From Streptomyces sp. Ag109_O5-1 (lineage in GTDB: Bacteria; Actinomycetota; Actinomycetes; Streptomycetales; Streptomycetaceae), in assembly GCF_003814875.1 (NCBI RefSeq), contig NZ_RKQF01000001.1, positions 11,346,001 to 11,410,000 on the forward strand: DNA of 64,000 bases. Direction: 5' to 3'. Positions 43,601 through 51,647 of this stretch are shown piece by piece (the first letter of the stretch is position 1; each line of letters starts with the position of its first letter). Both the position numbers and the translations under genes were made by a program. The notes beneath the pieces were generated by a model that worked only from the letters and a program-made list of their open reading frames with translations, did no database searches and had not been told where the DNA came from.

Positions 43601-44362
43601 ACCGGCGGCTACAACAGCTGGAGCCAGAGCGCGTACGCGGACGGCATGGTCTTCGAAGCCGGGGCCAAGACCTCCTACCGGGCGGGCAGCACGCAGTCGG
43701 AGGAGTGGTTCAAGCCGATCGAACGGCCCTATCTGAACGACACCTACAGTCTGCCCACGCGCACGGGTGACCACCTGTACCTCGACACCCCGGCCTGGGG
43801 CAGCCGCACCCACGTCGGCATGAACCAGATCGACGGCGGAGCGGAGCAGCGCCAGACCCTCTACCAGGGCACCACTCAGCTGGGCACGGGAACCTTCACG
43901 AACGTCTCGGGCGACGCCCCCGGCGCCGGAAGACTCCCTTACCGGCTGGTCGTCACCAGCAAGCGCGACGTGGCGTTCACCCCGTACTCCTCCAGTACGC
44001 GCACCGAGTGGGACTTCACCTCGAAGGCGCCGGCGGACGGCTCCGCCGCGGTGCTGCCGCTGGTGCAGATCGACTACGAGGTCGGCACCGACTCGGCCGG
44101 GCGGGCCGGACGGCACGATTCCCTGTCCGCCACCGCCGCTCAGCTACCGGGCGCCGTCGGCGCCGGCCGGCTCGGCACGGTCACCCTGGAGATGTCCTAC
44201 GACGACGGCACGACGTGGCACCGGGTCACCAGTGACCATGCCGGGCGGTTCCGCCTGGACGCGCCGAAGAAGGCGTCCTACGTCTCACTCAGGGCGAGCG
44301 CCCGGGACACGGCGGGCAACGCGGTGCACCAGACGGTGATCCGGGCGTTCGGCCTGCGCTGA
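40601..44362 (+). CDS. Secreted S8 family (subtilisin-like) serine peptidase, 1253 aa
   Basis: GTG at 40601 follows GGGAGAG. The signal peptide (WSVPVAAGALALALSGP, cleavage before about residue 35) is followed by a propeptide and the S8 catalytic domain: Asp262 in VAVLDTGVDAGH, His294 in HFGHGTHVASIIAG, Asn in VVAAGNSGAPD and Ser467 in MSGTSMATPHVAG. Beyond about residue 560 come Ig-like beta domains and a PA-like domain (residues about 825-915, DVRGKAVVVRRNDDVSDMG, AKLMLVVNNVDG). This matches the large secreted Streptomyces S8 peptidases. It degrades extracellular protein and is followed by a strong terminator at 44393. Confidence 0.92.
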   Translation: MKAHHRRRWSVPVAAGALALALSGPYDATAFASSAARPAADHLPTASLSTASTSDRVPAGDHSVTLITGDVVTTRRSPSTGNGTGGVVSVRGAAGRPVQTHILTSGDDLYVFPESVLPFVAKGILDRQLFNITAMIADRYDDAHRDRLPLIVSYTHAADARGKAAALPDGATRVRTLAGIDGAALTADRAHAADFWKSVTATPSADGFRKQSAVPAFADGIAHIWLDGLVHADLADSTAQIGAPQVWANGNTGQGVDVAVLDTGVDAGHLDLADRVADRQSFVPDENTDDHFGHGTHVASIIAGTGAASDGKEKGVAPGARLDIGKVLDDTGSGQTSWVLAGMEWAAVDQHAKIINMSLGDGQPSDGTDPLSQAVDTLSAETGALFVVAAGNSGAPDTIGAPGAASDALTVGAVDSGDSVAEFSSQGPRVDGALKPEITAPGVDILAANSQFDGNGEGAYQTMSGTSMATPHVAGAAALMAAAHPELTGSQLKDLLGSSSRQTPQYDAFQAGSGRLDVAAASHAGVFATATAYAAQVPQNPAGGVQRPVTYTNTTDKPVTLALSVEAAHAPSGVFRLSASQVTVPAHGTAGVTVTIDGSGVTTGGRYTGQVVAKAAAGEVAAHTAVSLGDVEHKLTMRFKDAQGRPMSGVVELLRSGDDAPAFVEIDDSGTGQMYLPNDVYSVLSFKTVQGVHGPHSWGMALLGDPDVRMDRDTTVTLDASKIDRVDMTTPQRTETTYQRLDYTRLMSGQVWRDYMETQTNYDSLWAQPTTHKVTHGDFYLAARWRKEQPALSVSTRTTDFTDVLRQDGVTPLLKGTVKLPLVFAGEGATTDYAHLDVRGKAVVVRRNDDVSDMGQAAAAVAAGAKLMLVVNNVDGRGFRSYNAPFSSTPVRLDVGLLSTDEGERLVRQAQTRGATVTVGSAPVSPYVYDLDRTWHNEIPAHLVVQGSAKNLARIDETFDSPAPGSTGGEFRFDWPVYNDWAIGSMMPEPVRGKRTDWVSTGGYNSWSQSAYADGMVFEAGAKTSYRAGSTQSEEWFKPIERPYLNDTYSLPTRTGDHLYLDTPAWGSRTHVGMNQIDGGAEQRQTLYQGTTQLGTGTFTNVSGDAPGAGRLPYRLVVTSKRDVAFTPYSSSTRTEWDFTSKAPADGSAAVLPLVQIDYEVGTDSAGRAGRHDSLSATAAQLPGAVGAGRLGTVTLEMSYDDGTTWHRVTSDHAGRFRLDAPKKASYVSLRASARDTAGNAVHQTVIRAFGLR

Positions 44363-44392
44363 CGCACCGCCACGGATCGCACGCGAGGTAAG

Positions 44393-44432
44393 AACGGTCC
44401 GTCCGCGGCCACACGCCCCCGGACGGACCGTT
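44393..44432 (+). terminator. Terminator of the S8 peptidase gene
   Basis: A perfect 13-bp stem, AACGGTCCGTCCG and CGGACGGACCGTT, with a 14-base loop begins 30 bases after the stop codon at 44362. Confidence 0.8.
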
Positions 44433-44584
44433 CGGACGACCCTTCCGGTGACGAAATTGCCGCACTCCCCCCAGAGAGATCGGATGGCGGCAGATAATTT
44501 CCGTCCCAGATCTAGGACTTGGGCCCACCCTTCCGTACATTCATCGGATGTCTGGGCCATCGCTCGTCCTGTGGGAGATCGACC

Positions 44585-47212
44585 ATGCGCACCGTTGTCG
44601 CCGCGTGCCTTGCTGCTGCCGTGGCTTGTCTCGGTTTCACCGGCGGCCCACCCGAAGCCGTCGCCGCCGACGCGTCCGCTCACGCGCCGGACACCTTGCA
44701 TGTCGCGCCCGACGGGCGTGGCTCGGCGTGCAGTGACCGGAATCCATGCGGTCTCGAAACCGCTCGTGACCGTGCGAGATCTCTCGTCCCGCACGCCGCC
44801 GGCGACGTCGTGGTCGAACTGGAAGGCGGGACCTACCGGCTCACCGCTCCCTTCCGGCTCGGCGTCCAGGACTCCGGCCGGCCCGGCCACCCGGTGGTGT
44901 ACCGGGCGGCCGCGGGGCAGACGCCGGTGCTCAGCGGCGCGACCCGGATCACCGGCTTCGTGCGGGTCGACGCCGCGAAGAACATCTACCGGGCCCGGGT
45001 GCCCGCAGGCACCGCCGGCCGGGAGCTGTTCGTCAACGGAACACGCGCCGACCGGGCCCGCGGGCCGCGTGACCCGGCGGGCTTCTCCGTGACCGCCACC
45101 GGCTTCACCACCGCCGACGCCTCGTACACCACGTGGACGAACCCCGCCCAGGTCGAGGTCGTCCGCAACAGCGGCTGGAAGCAGATGCGCTGCCCGCTGG
45201 CGTCCATCACCCGTTCCGCGTCAGGCGGTTCGGACCTCACCGTCGATCCCGGCTGCTGGAACAACAACCACAACGCGGTGCCCAACCCGAGCTTCCCCTT
45301 CAACGGCGCCGGACTGCCGACGATGGACGGCGTCAGCTGGCTGGAGAACGCCTACCAACTCCTCGGCACACCGGGCCAGTTCTATCTCGACGAGGCCGCC
45401 GGGTATCTCTACTACGTGCCGCGCGCGGGCGAGAACCTGGCCACGGCGGACGTCGAGCTGCCGGTGGCGCCCGAACTCGTCGACGCCTCGGGCACTCCGG
45501 GACACCTGGCCCCCGTCAACGACACCGACTGGCGGGCGGACTACACCGGCACCTGGGGATACTCCGACGGCCGGCACCTCGGCGACCTGAACGCGGACGT
45601 GCACTACACCTCCAACGACGGTGACGCGGTCTCCTACACCTTCACCGGCACCGGGATCCAGGTGCTGTCCGAGACCAACTCCGACGAGGGCACCGCGGAC
45701 GTGTACATCGACGGCAAGAAGGTCTCGACGGTCTCCGGAAACGGCCCGGAGCGCCTCGCCCAGCAAGCCATGGTCTCCGTCACCGGACTGCCCAAGGGCA
45801 AGCACACCCTGCGTCTGGTCAAGACCGGCGGCACCTACCTGCTCGTCGACGGGTTCACCGTGATCCCCGACGTCGTGGCACCCGTGCACGACCTCGTCCT
45901 CTCCGGACTCACCTTCGCCTACACCACATGGAACGCACCGTCCGCCGAGGGCTACGTGGACAACCAGGCCGGAGTGATCTGGGACCCCGCCACACGCACA
46001 CCCATCCGCATCCCCGCGGCGGTCCAGGTGCACCGGGGCACGCGGATCTCCTTTTCCGGCGACGTGCTCCAGCACACCGGCACCAGCGGCATCGACCTCG
46101 CCGACCAGACACAGAACTCCACGGTCGAGGACAGCGCCGTCACCGACACCTCCGGCACCGGCATCTCGGTCGGCGAGGTGGACGACTACTACCAGACCGA
46201 CCCTGCCCTCATGACGAGCGGCAACACCGTTTCCGGTAACATCGTGCAGTTCCCCGGCCAGGAGTACCAGGACGCGGTCGGCGTCTGGGTCGGCCACACC
46301 AGGGCGACGACCGTCTCCCACAACGACATCGGCTACACCCCGTACTCCGGCATGTCCGTCGGCTGGGGCTGGGGATGGGCGTCGAACTGCACACTGCAGG
46401 CCAAGCAAGGTCTGCCCGACCCCTGCCTGCACGGCACCACGTACGCCGGCGGCAACAAGATCCTCGGCAACCACGTGCACAGCGTCATGGGCGCGCTCTT
46501 CGACGGCGGTCCGATCTACACCCTCGGCGGCCAGTCCTCACCCTCGGAACTCGCCGGCAACGTGCTCTCGGAGTGCATCGACGGCTGCAACATGATCTAC
46601 CACGACGAGGGCAGCTCGCTGTGGAACACCCACGACAACGTCGTGCGCTTCGCCAACGGGTCGCTCTGGACGAACCTGTGGACGCCGAGCATCCACGACG
46701 ACACGATCCACGACAACTACAGCGACACCGCCTCCTGCAACAACAACGGCACCGACATCACGTTCCAGCAGGCCACCGTGGTGACCGACGGGAACTGGCC
46801 GCCGGCGGCCCAGGCCATCATCAAGGCCGCGGGCCCCGGCACCCTCACCGGCAGGACCGTCGATGACGACGACCTGCGGATCTCCTACACCGGCAGCTGG
46901 TCCTCCAGCGGTTCCCGCGGCTACGGCGACCTCGACGACGGCGTGCACTACGCCCAGCACGACGGCGCCGCCGCGACGATCACGTTCACCGGCACCGGGA
47001 TCAGCTTCCTCACCGAGACGAACTCCGACGAAGGCGACATCGCCGTCTCGCTCGACGGCGCCCCCCAGAAGACTGTCAGCGCCGACACCCCGCAACGGCA
47101 CGCCCAGCAGAGCGTGTACACGGTCTCGAACCTGCCCGTCGGCACCCACACCCTGACTCTCACCAAGGCCGGCGGCGACTACCTCCTGGTGGACGGCTTC
47201 ATCCTGAACTGA
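44585..47212 (+). CDS. Secreted beta-helix glycan-active protein with two beta-sandwich modules, 875 aa
   Basis: ATG at 44585 follows GGGAG; residues 1-30 are a signal peptide (VVAACLAAAVACLGF...AVAAD). The N-terminal part matches the beta-helix protein at 9066-11099: TLHVAPDGRGSACS, PVLSGATRITGF, ELFVNGTRADRARG, GCWNNN, WLENAYQLLGTPGQFYLDE. A ~105-residue beta-sandwich (residues about 315-425: YTGTWGYSDGRHLGDLNADVHYT, FTGTGIQVLSETNSDEG, YLLVDGFTV) is inserted in the helix, and a second copy forms the C-terminus (about 765-875). These modules may bind carbohydrate. An extracellular glycosidase, GH141-like, is the likely role (inference). Followed closely by an SGNH hydrolase gene. Confidence 0.82.
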   Translation: MRTVVAACLAAAVACLGFTGGPPEAVAADASAHAPDTLHVAPDGRGSACSDRNPCGLETARDRARSLVPHAAGDVVVELEGGTYRLTAPFRLGVQDSGRPGHPVVYRAAAGQTPVLSGATRITGFVRVDAAKNIYRARVPAGTAGRELFVNGTRADRARGPRDPAGFSVTATGFTTADASYTTWTNPAQVEVVRNSGWKQMRCPLASITRSASGGSDLTVDPGCWNNNHNAVPNPSFPFNGAGLPTMDGVSWLENAYQLLGTPGQFYLDEAAGYLYYVPRAGENLATADVELPVAPELVDASGTPGHLAPVNDTDWRADYTGTWGYSDGRHLGDLNADVHYTSNDGDAVSYTFTGTGIQVLSETNSDEGTADVYIDGKKVSTVSGNGPERLAQQAMVSVTGLPKGKHTLRLVKTGGTYLLVDGFTVIPDVVAPVHDLVLSGLTFAYTTWNAPSAEGYVDNQAGVIWDPATRTPIRIPAAVQVHRGTRISFSGDVLQHTGTSGIDLADQTQNSTVEDSAVTDTSGTGISVGEVDDYYQTDPALMTSGNTVSGNIVQFPGQEYQDAVGVWVGHTRATTVSHNDIGYTPYSGMSVGWGWGWASNCTLQAKQGLPDPCLHGTTYAGGNKILGNHVHSVMGALFDGGPIYTLGGQSSPSELAGNVLSECIDGCNMIYHDEGSSLWNTHDNVVRFANGSLWTNLWTPSIHDDTIHDNYSDTASCNNNGTDITFQQATVVTDGNWPPAAQAIIKAAGPGTLTGRTVDDDDLRISYTGSWSSSGSRGYGDLDDGVHYAQHDGAAATITFTGTGISFLTETNSDEGDIAVSLDGAPQKTVSADTPQRHAQQSVYTVSNLPVGTHTLTLTKAGGDYLLVDGFILN

Positions 47213-47283
47213 CCGCGGACCGCGATCACAGGCAACTCATCGCCATCGGGGCCGGCCGTGCGCCGGGAGAAAGGAAACACCCC

Positions 47284-48549
47284 ATGCTTTCCGCACCCAG
47301 ACGTAAGCTGCTCGCCGTGCTGACGGCACCCGCCACGGTCGTCGCGCTGCTCACCGGCGCGCACCTCGCCGTAGGCCGAACGGCGGCCTCCCCGGCAGCC
47401 GACTCCACCGCGTCGCACGCCCAGGTACCGCAGGGCCGGGTCGCGGCCTGGTCGCCGAGCATGACGGCCGGCGGTCCGAACTTCAACGACCAGACCATCC
47501 GGATGGTCGCGCACTCCACCGTCGACGGCGGCGCACTGCGCATCCACCTGTCCAACCTGCGCGGCACCATCCCGCTGACGGTGGCACACGTCACCGTCGG
47601 CGCGCAGGCCGGCCGGGCGACCGCCGTGGCACGGTCGCTGCTCCCGGTCACCTTCGACCACCGGAGGTCCGTGACCGTCCCCACCGGCGGGGAAGTGGTC
47701 AGCGACCCGGTGTCGATGCACGTCAAGGCCGACCAGAGCGTCCTGGTCAGCATCTACCTGCCCCATGCGACCAGTTCTGCCACGTGGCACTCCGACGCCT
47801 TCGACACCAGCTACCTGTCGGGGCCGGGCGACCACACCGCCGAGGCGTCCGACGCGTCCTTCGTCGCGGCGAGGACCTCCTGGTACTACCTGTCCGGGAT
47901 CGACGTCGTCCCGACGCGTGCCCGCGGAACCGTGGTGGCCTTCGGCGACTCGATAACCGACGGCTACAACACCCCTGCAGGGGCCTACCACCGCTGGCCC
48001 GACGACCTGGCCCGGCGGTTGGCCGATACCCGCCCGATGGCCGTCGTCGACGCGGGCATAGGCGGCAACCGCGTCCTGACGGACGTCCCCAACATCTGGC
48101 AGGGCGTCAGTGCGAAGAAGCGCTTCGCCCATGACGCGCTCGGCCAGCCAGGAGTACGGGACGTGATCCTCCTGCAGGGAATCAACGACATCGGCAACAA
48201 CAGCGGTCCCGGCGGCGCCCCACTGACCACGCAGGACCTGATCGACGGCTACCGTGACCTGATCCGGCAGGCGCACGCCGCAGGGGTCCGGATCATCGGC
48301 GGCACCATGCTGTCCGACAAGGGCAACGGCTACTACTCCGACTCCGCGGAGGCGATCCGCCAGGCGGCCAACCGGTGGATCCGCACCAGCGGGGCCTTCG
48401 ACGGCGTGGTCGACTTCGACAAGGCCGTCGCCGACCCGGCCGACCCCGCCGCCCTCAACCCGGCCTACGACTCCGGCGACCACATCCACCCCAACGAGGC
48501 CGGCATGCAGGCACTGGCGAACGCGGTCGACCTCTCCCAGCTGACGTGA
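47284..48549 (+). CDS. Secreted SGNH/GDSL hydrolase, 421 aa
   Basis: The signal peptide is KLLAVLTAPATVVALLTGAHLA. Residues about 45-205 form an N-terminal beta domain. The SGNH domain has block I Ser223 in GDSITDGY, block II GIGGNR, block III GINDIGNN and block V Asp399/His402 in DHIHPN. It removes ester groups, for example acetyl groups from polysaccharides, or hydrolyses lipids, outside the cell. It lies 71 bp after the beta-helix gene with an AGAAAGGAAA ribosome binding site, so both are probably co-transcribed and act on one substituted polysaccharide. Confidence 0.88.
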   Translation: MLSAPRRKLLAVLTAPATVVALLTGAHLAVGRTAASPAADSTASHAQVPQGRVAAWSPSMTAGGPNFNDQTIRMVAHSTVDGGALRIHLSNLRGTIPLTVAHVTVGAQAGRATAVARSLLPVTFDHRRSVTVPTGGEVVSDPVSMHVKADQSVLVSIYLPHATSSATWHSDAFDTSYLSGPGDHTAEASDASFVAARTSWYYLSGIDVVPTRARGTVVAFGDSITDGYNTPAGAYHRWPDDLARRLADTRPMAVVDAGIGGNRVLTDVPNIWQGVSAKKRFAHDALGQPGVRDVILLQGINDIGNNSGPGGAPLTTQDLIDGYRDLIRQAHAAGVRIIGGTMLSDKGNGYYSDSAEAIRQAANRWIRTSGAFDGVVDFDKAVADPADPAALNPAYDSGDHIHPNEAGMQALANAVDLSQLT

Positions 48550-48616
48550 GAGATGCCTCGCGGCGGTGATCCGTTCCCGACATCGCCGAGAACGGGGGAG
48601 CGGCGGCCCGGCTCGC

Positions 48617-49483
48617 CTATGTGAGGACGCGGCCGAGGAATCCGTGGATGTACCCGCTGATGGCGTCCAGGTGTGTCTCGAGGGCGAAGTGGCCGGCGGG
48701 AAGCAGGTGGACCTCGGCCTCGGGCAGGTCGCGCGAGAACGCTCGCGCGCCGTCCGGCCCGAAGATCTCGTCCCGCTCGCCCCAGACCGCGAGCAGCGGC
48801 ACCTGACTGGTACGGAAGTACTCCTGCAGCTTCGGGTAGCCCTCGATGTTCGTGGGGTAGTCGCGGAACAGGGCGAGCTGGACCTCGTCGTTTCCGGGCC
48901 GTTCCAGCAGGAGCTGGTCGAACATCCAGGTGTCGGGGCTGACGAGACTGGTGTCGGACGCGCCGTTCTCGTACTGCCAGCGCGTGGTACTGGGACTGAA
49001 CTTGGCCCGGGCACCTGGCTCTGTGTCCCGGCTGGGTTCGGTGGCGTACGCGAACAGATCGTCCCAGAAAGGCTTGGTGAAACCCTCCATGTACGCGTTC
49101 CCGCTCTGCGAGATGATCGCGCTGACGTCGAAGGAAGGGCTGAGCGCCAGGCGCCAGCCGATCGGCGCCCCGTAGTCGTGGACGTAGATGGCGAAGCGCC
49201 GAATGCCCAGGTTTTCCAGCAGCCCGGCAGTGACACCTGCCAGGTTGTCGAAGGTGTAATCGAACTCGTCCACCTTGGGCATGGCCGAATGGCCGAACCC
49301 GACATGGTCGGTGGCGATCACGTGATAGTCATCGGCCAGTGCGGGGACGAGATGGCGGAACATGTGTGAGCTGCTCGGGAATCCGTGGAGCAGCAGCACG
49401 ACCGGCGCGTCGCTTGGGCCTGCTTCTCGGTAGAAGACCTTCTGCCCTTTGATGGTCGCTGACTTGTGTCGCGTGGGAAGCAC
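48617..49483 (-). CDS. Alpha/beta hydrolase, 288 aa (copy 2 of an inverted pair)
   Basis: GTG at 49483 follows AGGAGG by 5 bases. The protein is the same length as that at 27745-28611 and differs at about 22 positions, all conservative or on the surface by appearance (for example DHIGYGH versus DHVGFGH). The HGFPSSS motif, nucleophile Asp in YVHDYGAP and late His in AGHFALE are kept, so both copies should be active. The genes face opposite ways. It converges on the SGNH hydrolase gene with 67 bp between. Confidence 0.85.
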   Translation of the reverse strand: MLPTRHKSATIKGQKVFYREAGPSDAPVVLLLHGFPSSSHMFRHLVPALADDYHVIATDHVGFGHSAMPKVDEFDYTFDNLAGVTAGLLENLGIRRFAIYVHDYGAPIGWRLALSPSFDVSAIISQSGNAYMEGFTKPFWDDLFAYATEPSRDTEPGARAKFSPSTTRWQYENGASDTSLVSPDTWMFDQLLLERPGNDEVQLALFRDYPTNIEGYPKLQEYFRTSQVPLLAVWGERDEIFGPDGARAFSRDLPEAEVHLLPAGHFALETHLDAISGYIHGFLGRVLT

Positions 49484-50104
49484 ATCAACCTCCTGCACTC
49501 CGGCGATGAAATGTGTCAGATCCACCCACGTGCCGGTGCAAAGGCGTTCGGCCAAGGGCGGCCGTCGCGGAGCTCGAAGCTGGTTTCCCCTGCGTGGCGT
49601 CCCGGCCCCACGGCATATGACGTCCATTCCCACGCTAGCCCCTGCCCATCAGGAAGGACAACGCGACTGAACCACGCCGAGGGACTCAGGGGCGCGGGAG
49701 GTTCGCCAGCGTGGAGCGGCCGACGATGCCCTGCAGGACCGCCACGGGCGGGCCGCGTCTGCGGTCGTCCGGTGGCGCGCCGACCGCCGGAAGCGGGAGT
49801 GGCCAGCCGGGCCGGGCGTAGGCTCGAAATGCCGAGGTCACAGGGAACGTGATGTGGCCCTGGAATGCTTGACCACGGCTTCACGCAAGCCGCGAGTTCT
49901 CGGTCAAGGGCCCGGACCTTCGCCGGTGAGCCCGACCGGGACGCGCGGGCGGGCTCACCTGTGACGCGAGCGGCTGTCGCTCCAAATGATCAGACCGGGC
50001 GGCCGTGGGAAAACAAGCGGATCCCGCCGTTAGAGGTCGCTGCGGAATGCCCAGTGGTGGGTGGGCAACGGTTTCCAAGATCCGAAGTGGCTCAGAACCG
50101 AGGA
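49484..50104. other. No recognisable gene
   Basis: A minus-strand frame ending at about 49690 gives VAVLQGIVGRSTLANLPRP, which looks like a genuine protein tail, but nothing upstream supports a family. The rest has only short frames. The 3' end of the eight-gene operon lies at 50105, and no strong terminator was seen after it. Confidence 0.35.
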
Positions 50105-51040
50105 TCAGAAACAGTTACCGAGTGATGCCCGCGCCACGGCTGTTCCCGTCCGGAGTGCCGCGACCGGATCGGGCGCCTCGTCGAGCTCTATGAGGACCGT
50201 GTCGGCGCCGGGCGTGCGGGACATGGCCTCCGCCCACCCGGGCCAGTCCACGATGCCCGTGCCCAGTTCCGTCATGTACGGCTGCTGCTGGGCGTACACG
50301 GTCTCGTCGATGATGAGGTGGGTGTCGATCGGTCCGACCGCGTCCTTCCAGTGGGCCAGCGCGATGCGCGGGGCGTGGCGGCGGGCGACGGCCACCGGGT
50401 CACCCCCGCCGAGGGCGATGTGGCAGGAGTCGGGGCACAGCCAGACGTACTGCGGGTCGGTGAGGGCCATGAACAGGTCGATGTCCCGCTCGTACCAGAG
50501 GGTGCTGTTGGACTCGGTGTGGAGGGCGAGTTTCACGCCGTGCCGGGTGACGGCCTCGCCGACGGCGTGGGCGACGTCGGCCATCCGCTTCATGTAGTCG
50601 GCGTCGACGAAGAAGGGCGGGCGGGCTCCGAACGTCTGCCGCATGGGCAGACCGGCCACCAGGAGATCGGCTCCGGCCTCCGCGAGGAAGGCCGCGCGGC
50701 GCTCCGCGTCGGCGACGATCGCCGGGAGGCCGCCGTCGTCCCGCCAGTCCGGGGCGTCGCTGTCGGCGACGAAGGCGCTGACCACCGACAGTCCGCGGTC
50801 GGCCAGCTCACGCCGGAACGCCGACGCGCTGCCGAACGCGCGCAGCACCGAGCCGATGTCACCGGGCGCGAAGGTCAGCTCGATGCCGGTGACGCCGGAT
50901 TCGGCCATCGCCTCCATCACCCGCTCCCAGAAGGCCACGGGGTGGGCGAGGGCCCGGTCGCGCACGGCGTCGGCGGAGTCGAGGCCCCAGAAGTCCGGGT
51001 GGTAGAAGGTGATGATGTCGGTGGCGAAGCGCGGTGTCAC
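50105..51040 (-). CDS. Sugar-phosphate isomerase/epimerase-like TIM-barrel protein, 311 aa
   Basis: The protein fits the xylose-isomerase-like TIM barrel (AP_endonuc_2) family: VTGIELTFAPGD, KLALHTESNSTLWYERD, LCPDSCHIALGGGDP and IALAHWKDAVG, with Glu/Asp/His residues at strand ends forming a metal site. Such proteins isomerise or epimerise sugars, or act as the catalytic part of C-glycoside deglycosidases. GTG at 51040 overlaps the deaminase stop (GTGA). Last gene of the operon whose GMC oxidoreductase could supply a 3-keto sugar substrate (inference). Confidence 0.85.
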   Translation of the reverse strand: MTPRFATDIITFYHPDFWGLDSADAVRDRALAHPVAFWERVMEAMAESGVTGIELTFAPGDIGSVLRAFGSASAFRRELADRGLSVVSAFVADSDAPDWRDDGGLPAIVADAERRAAFLAEAGADLLVAGLPMRQTFGARPPFFVDADYMKRMADVAHAVGEAVTRHGVKLALHTESNSTLWYERDIDLFMALTDPQYVWLCPDSCHIALGGGDPVAVARRHAPRIALAHWKDAVGPIDTHLIIDETVYAQQQPYMTELGTGIVDWPGWAEAMSRTPGADTVLIELDEAPDPVAALRTGTAVARASLGNCF

Positions 51041-51645
51041 TCGGAGCCCCCTCGGGCGTTGTAGACGGCGACCTCGTCCGCGTCGACGGCTTCCCGGTAG
51101 GCGCGGAACACGATCAGTGCCTCGTCGCGGAGCACGTCCTGCTCGACCTTGATGCCGCGGCTTTCGAACTGCTCGGCCCAGTCCGCGCCGAGCGGGCCTT
51201 CGTCGAAGGTGGTGATCTCCTCCAGTTCAGGGCCCTGTCCGGCGACCACGAGGCCGCGCACGCCGGACCACAGGGTGGCGCCGTAACACTGCACGCACGG
51301 ACGCCAGTTGACGACGAGTTCGTGGGACGGGAGGCCCTGGCCGCCGAGGTCCCAGCCGCCGGTCGCCGTCTGCGCGAGACCGAGGGCCACGACCTCGGCA
51401 TGGGCGCTGGAGACACCGGAGGCGAGGACGACGTTCACGCCCACGGAGACGATCCGGCCGGTGTCCCGCTCGGCGACGAGCGCCGCGAACGGACCGCCGT
51501 TGCCCTCGCGCCAGTTGCGGTCGGCCAGCCGGTGCACGAGCCGCATCCGGTCCGCCCGGTCGGGGACGGCGGCAGGCACGTCGGCCAGCTCGTCGTCGAT
51601 CCACGCGGGCAGCGCGACACGGAACTCCCTGGAGATTTCGATCAT
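51037..51645 (-). CDS. Nucleoside/guanine deaminase-like CDA-fold protein, 202 aa
   Basis: The zinc-deaminase motif is complete: His82 and Glu84 in AHAEVVAL, and Cys117 and Cys120 in RPCVQC. The layout (GGPFAALVAERDTGRIVSVGVN before the motif, C-terminal helices) resembles tRNA-adenosine/guanine deaminase-type proteins. ATG at 51645 follows AGAAGG. Its place in a sugar operon is unusual; it may act on a nucleoside, an amino sugar or an intermediate of the pathway. Two bases separate it from the GMC oxidoreductase gene. Confidence 0.85.
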   Translation of the reverse strand: MIEISREFRVALPAWIDDELADVPAAVPDRADRMRLVHRLADRNWREGNGGPFAALVAERDTGRIVSVGVNVVLASGVSSAHAEVVALGLAQTATGGWDLGGQGLPSHELVVNWRPCVQCYGATLWSGVRGLVVAGQGPELEEITTFDEGPLGADWAEQFESRGIKVEQDVLRDEALIVFRAYREAVDADEVAVYNARGGSE

Positions 51646-51647
51646 GT

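Noticed and set aside
40523..44116. Two long antisense frames opposite the S8 peptidase
   Set aside because: Shadow frames of a strongly biased gene; no start signals or domains.
48550..48616. Terminator between the convergent SGNH and hydrolase genes
   Set aside because: Only 6-bp arms (CCGTTC/GAACGG) with a 13-base loop; too weak to call.
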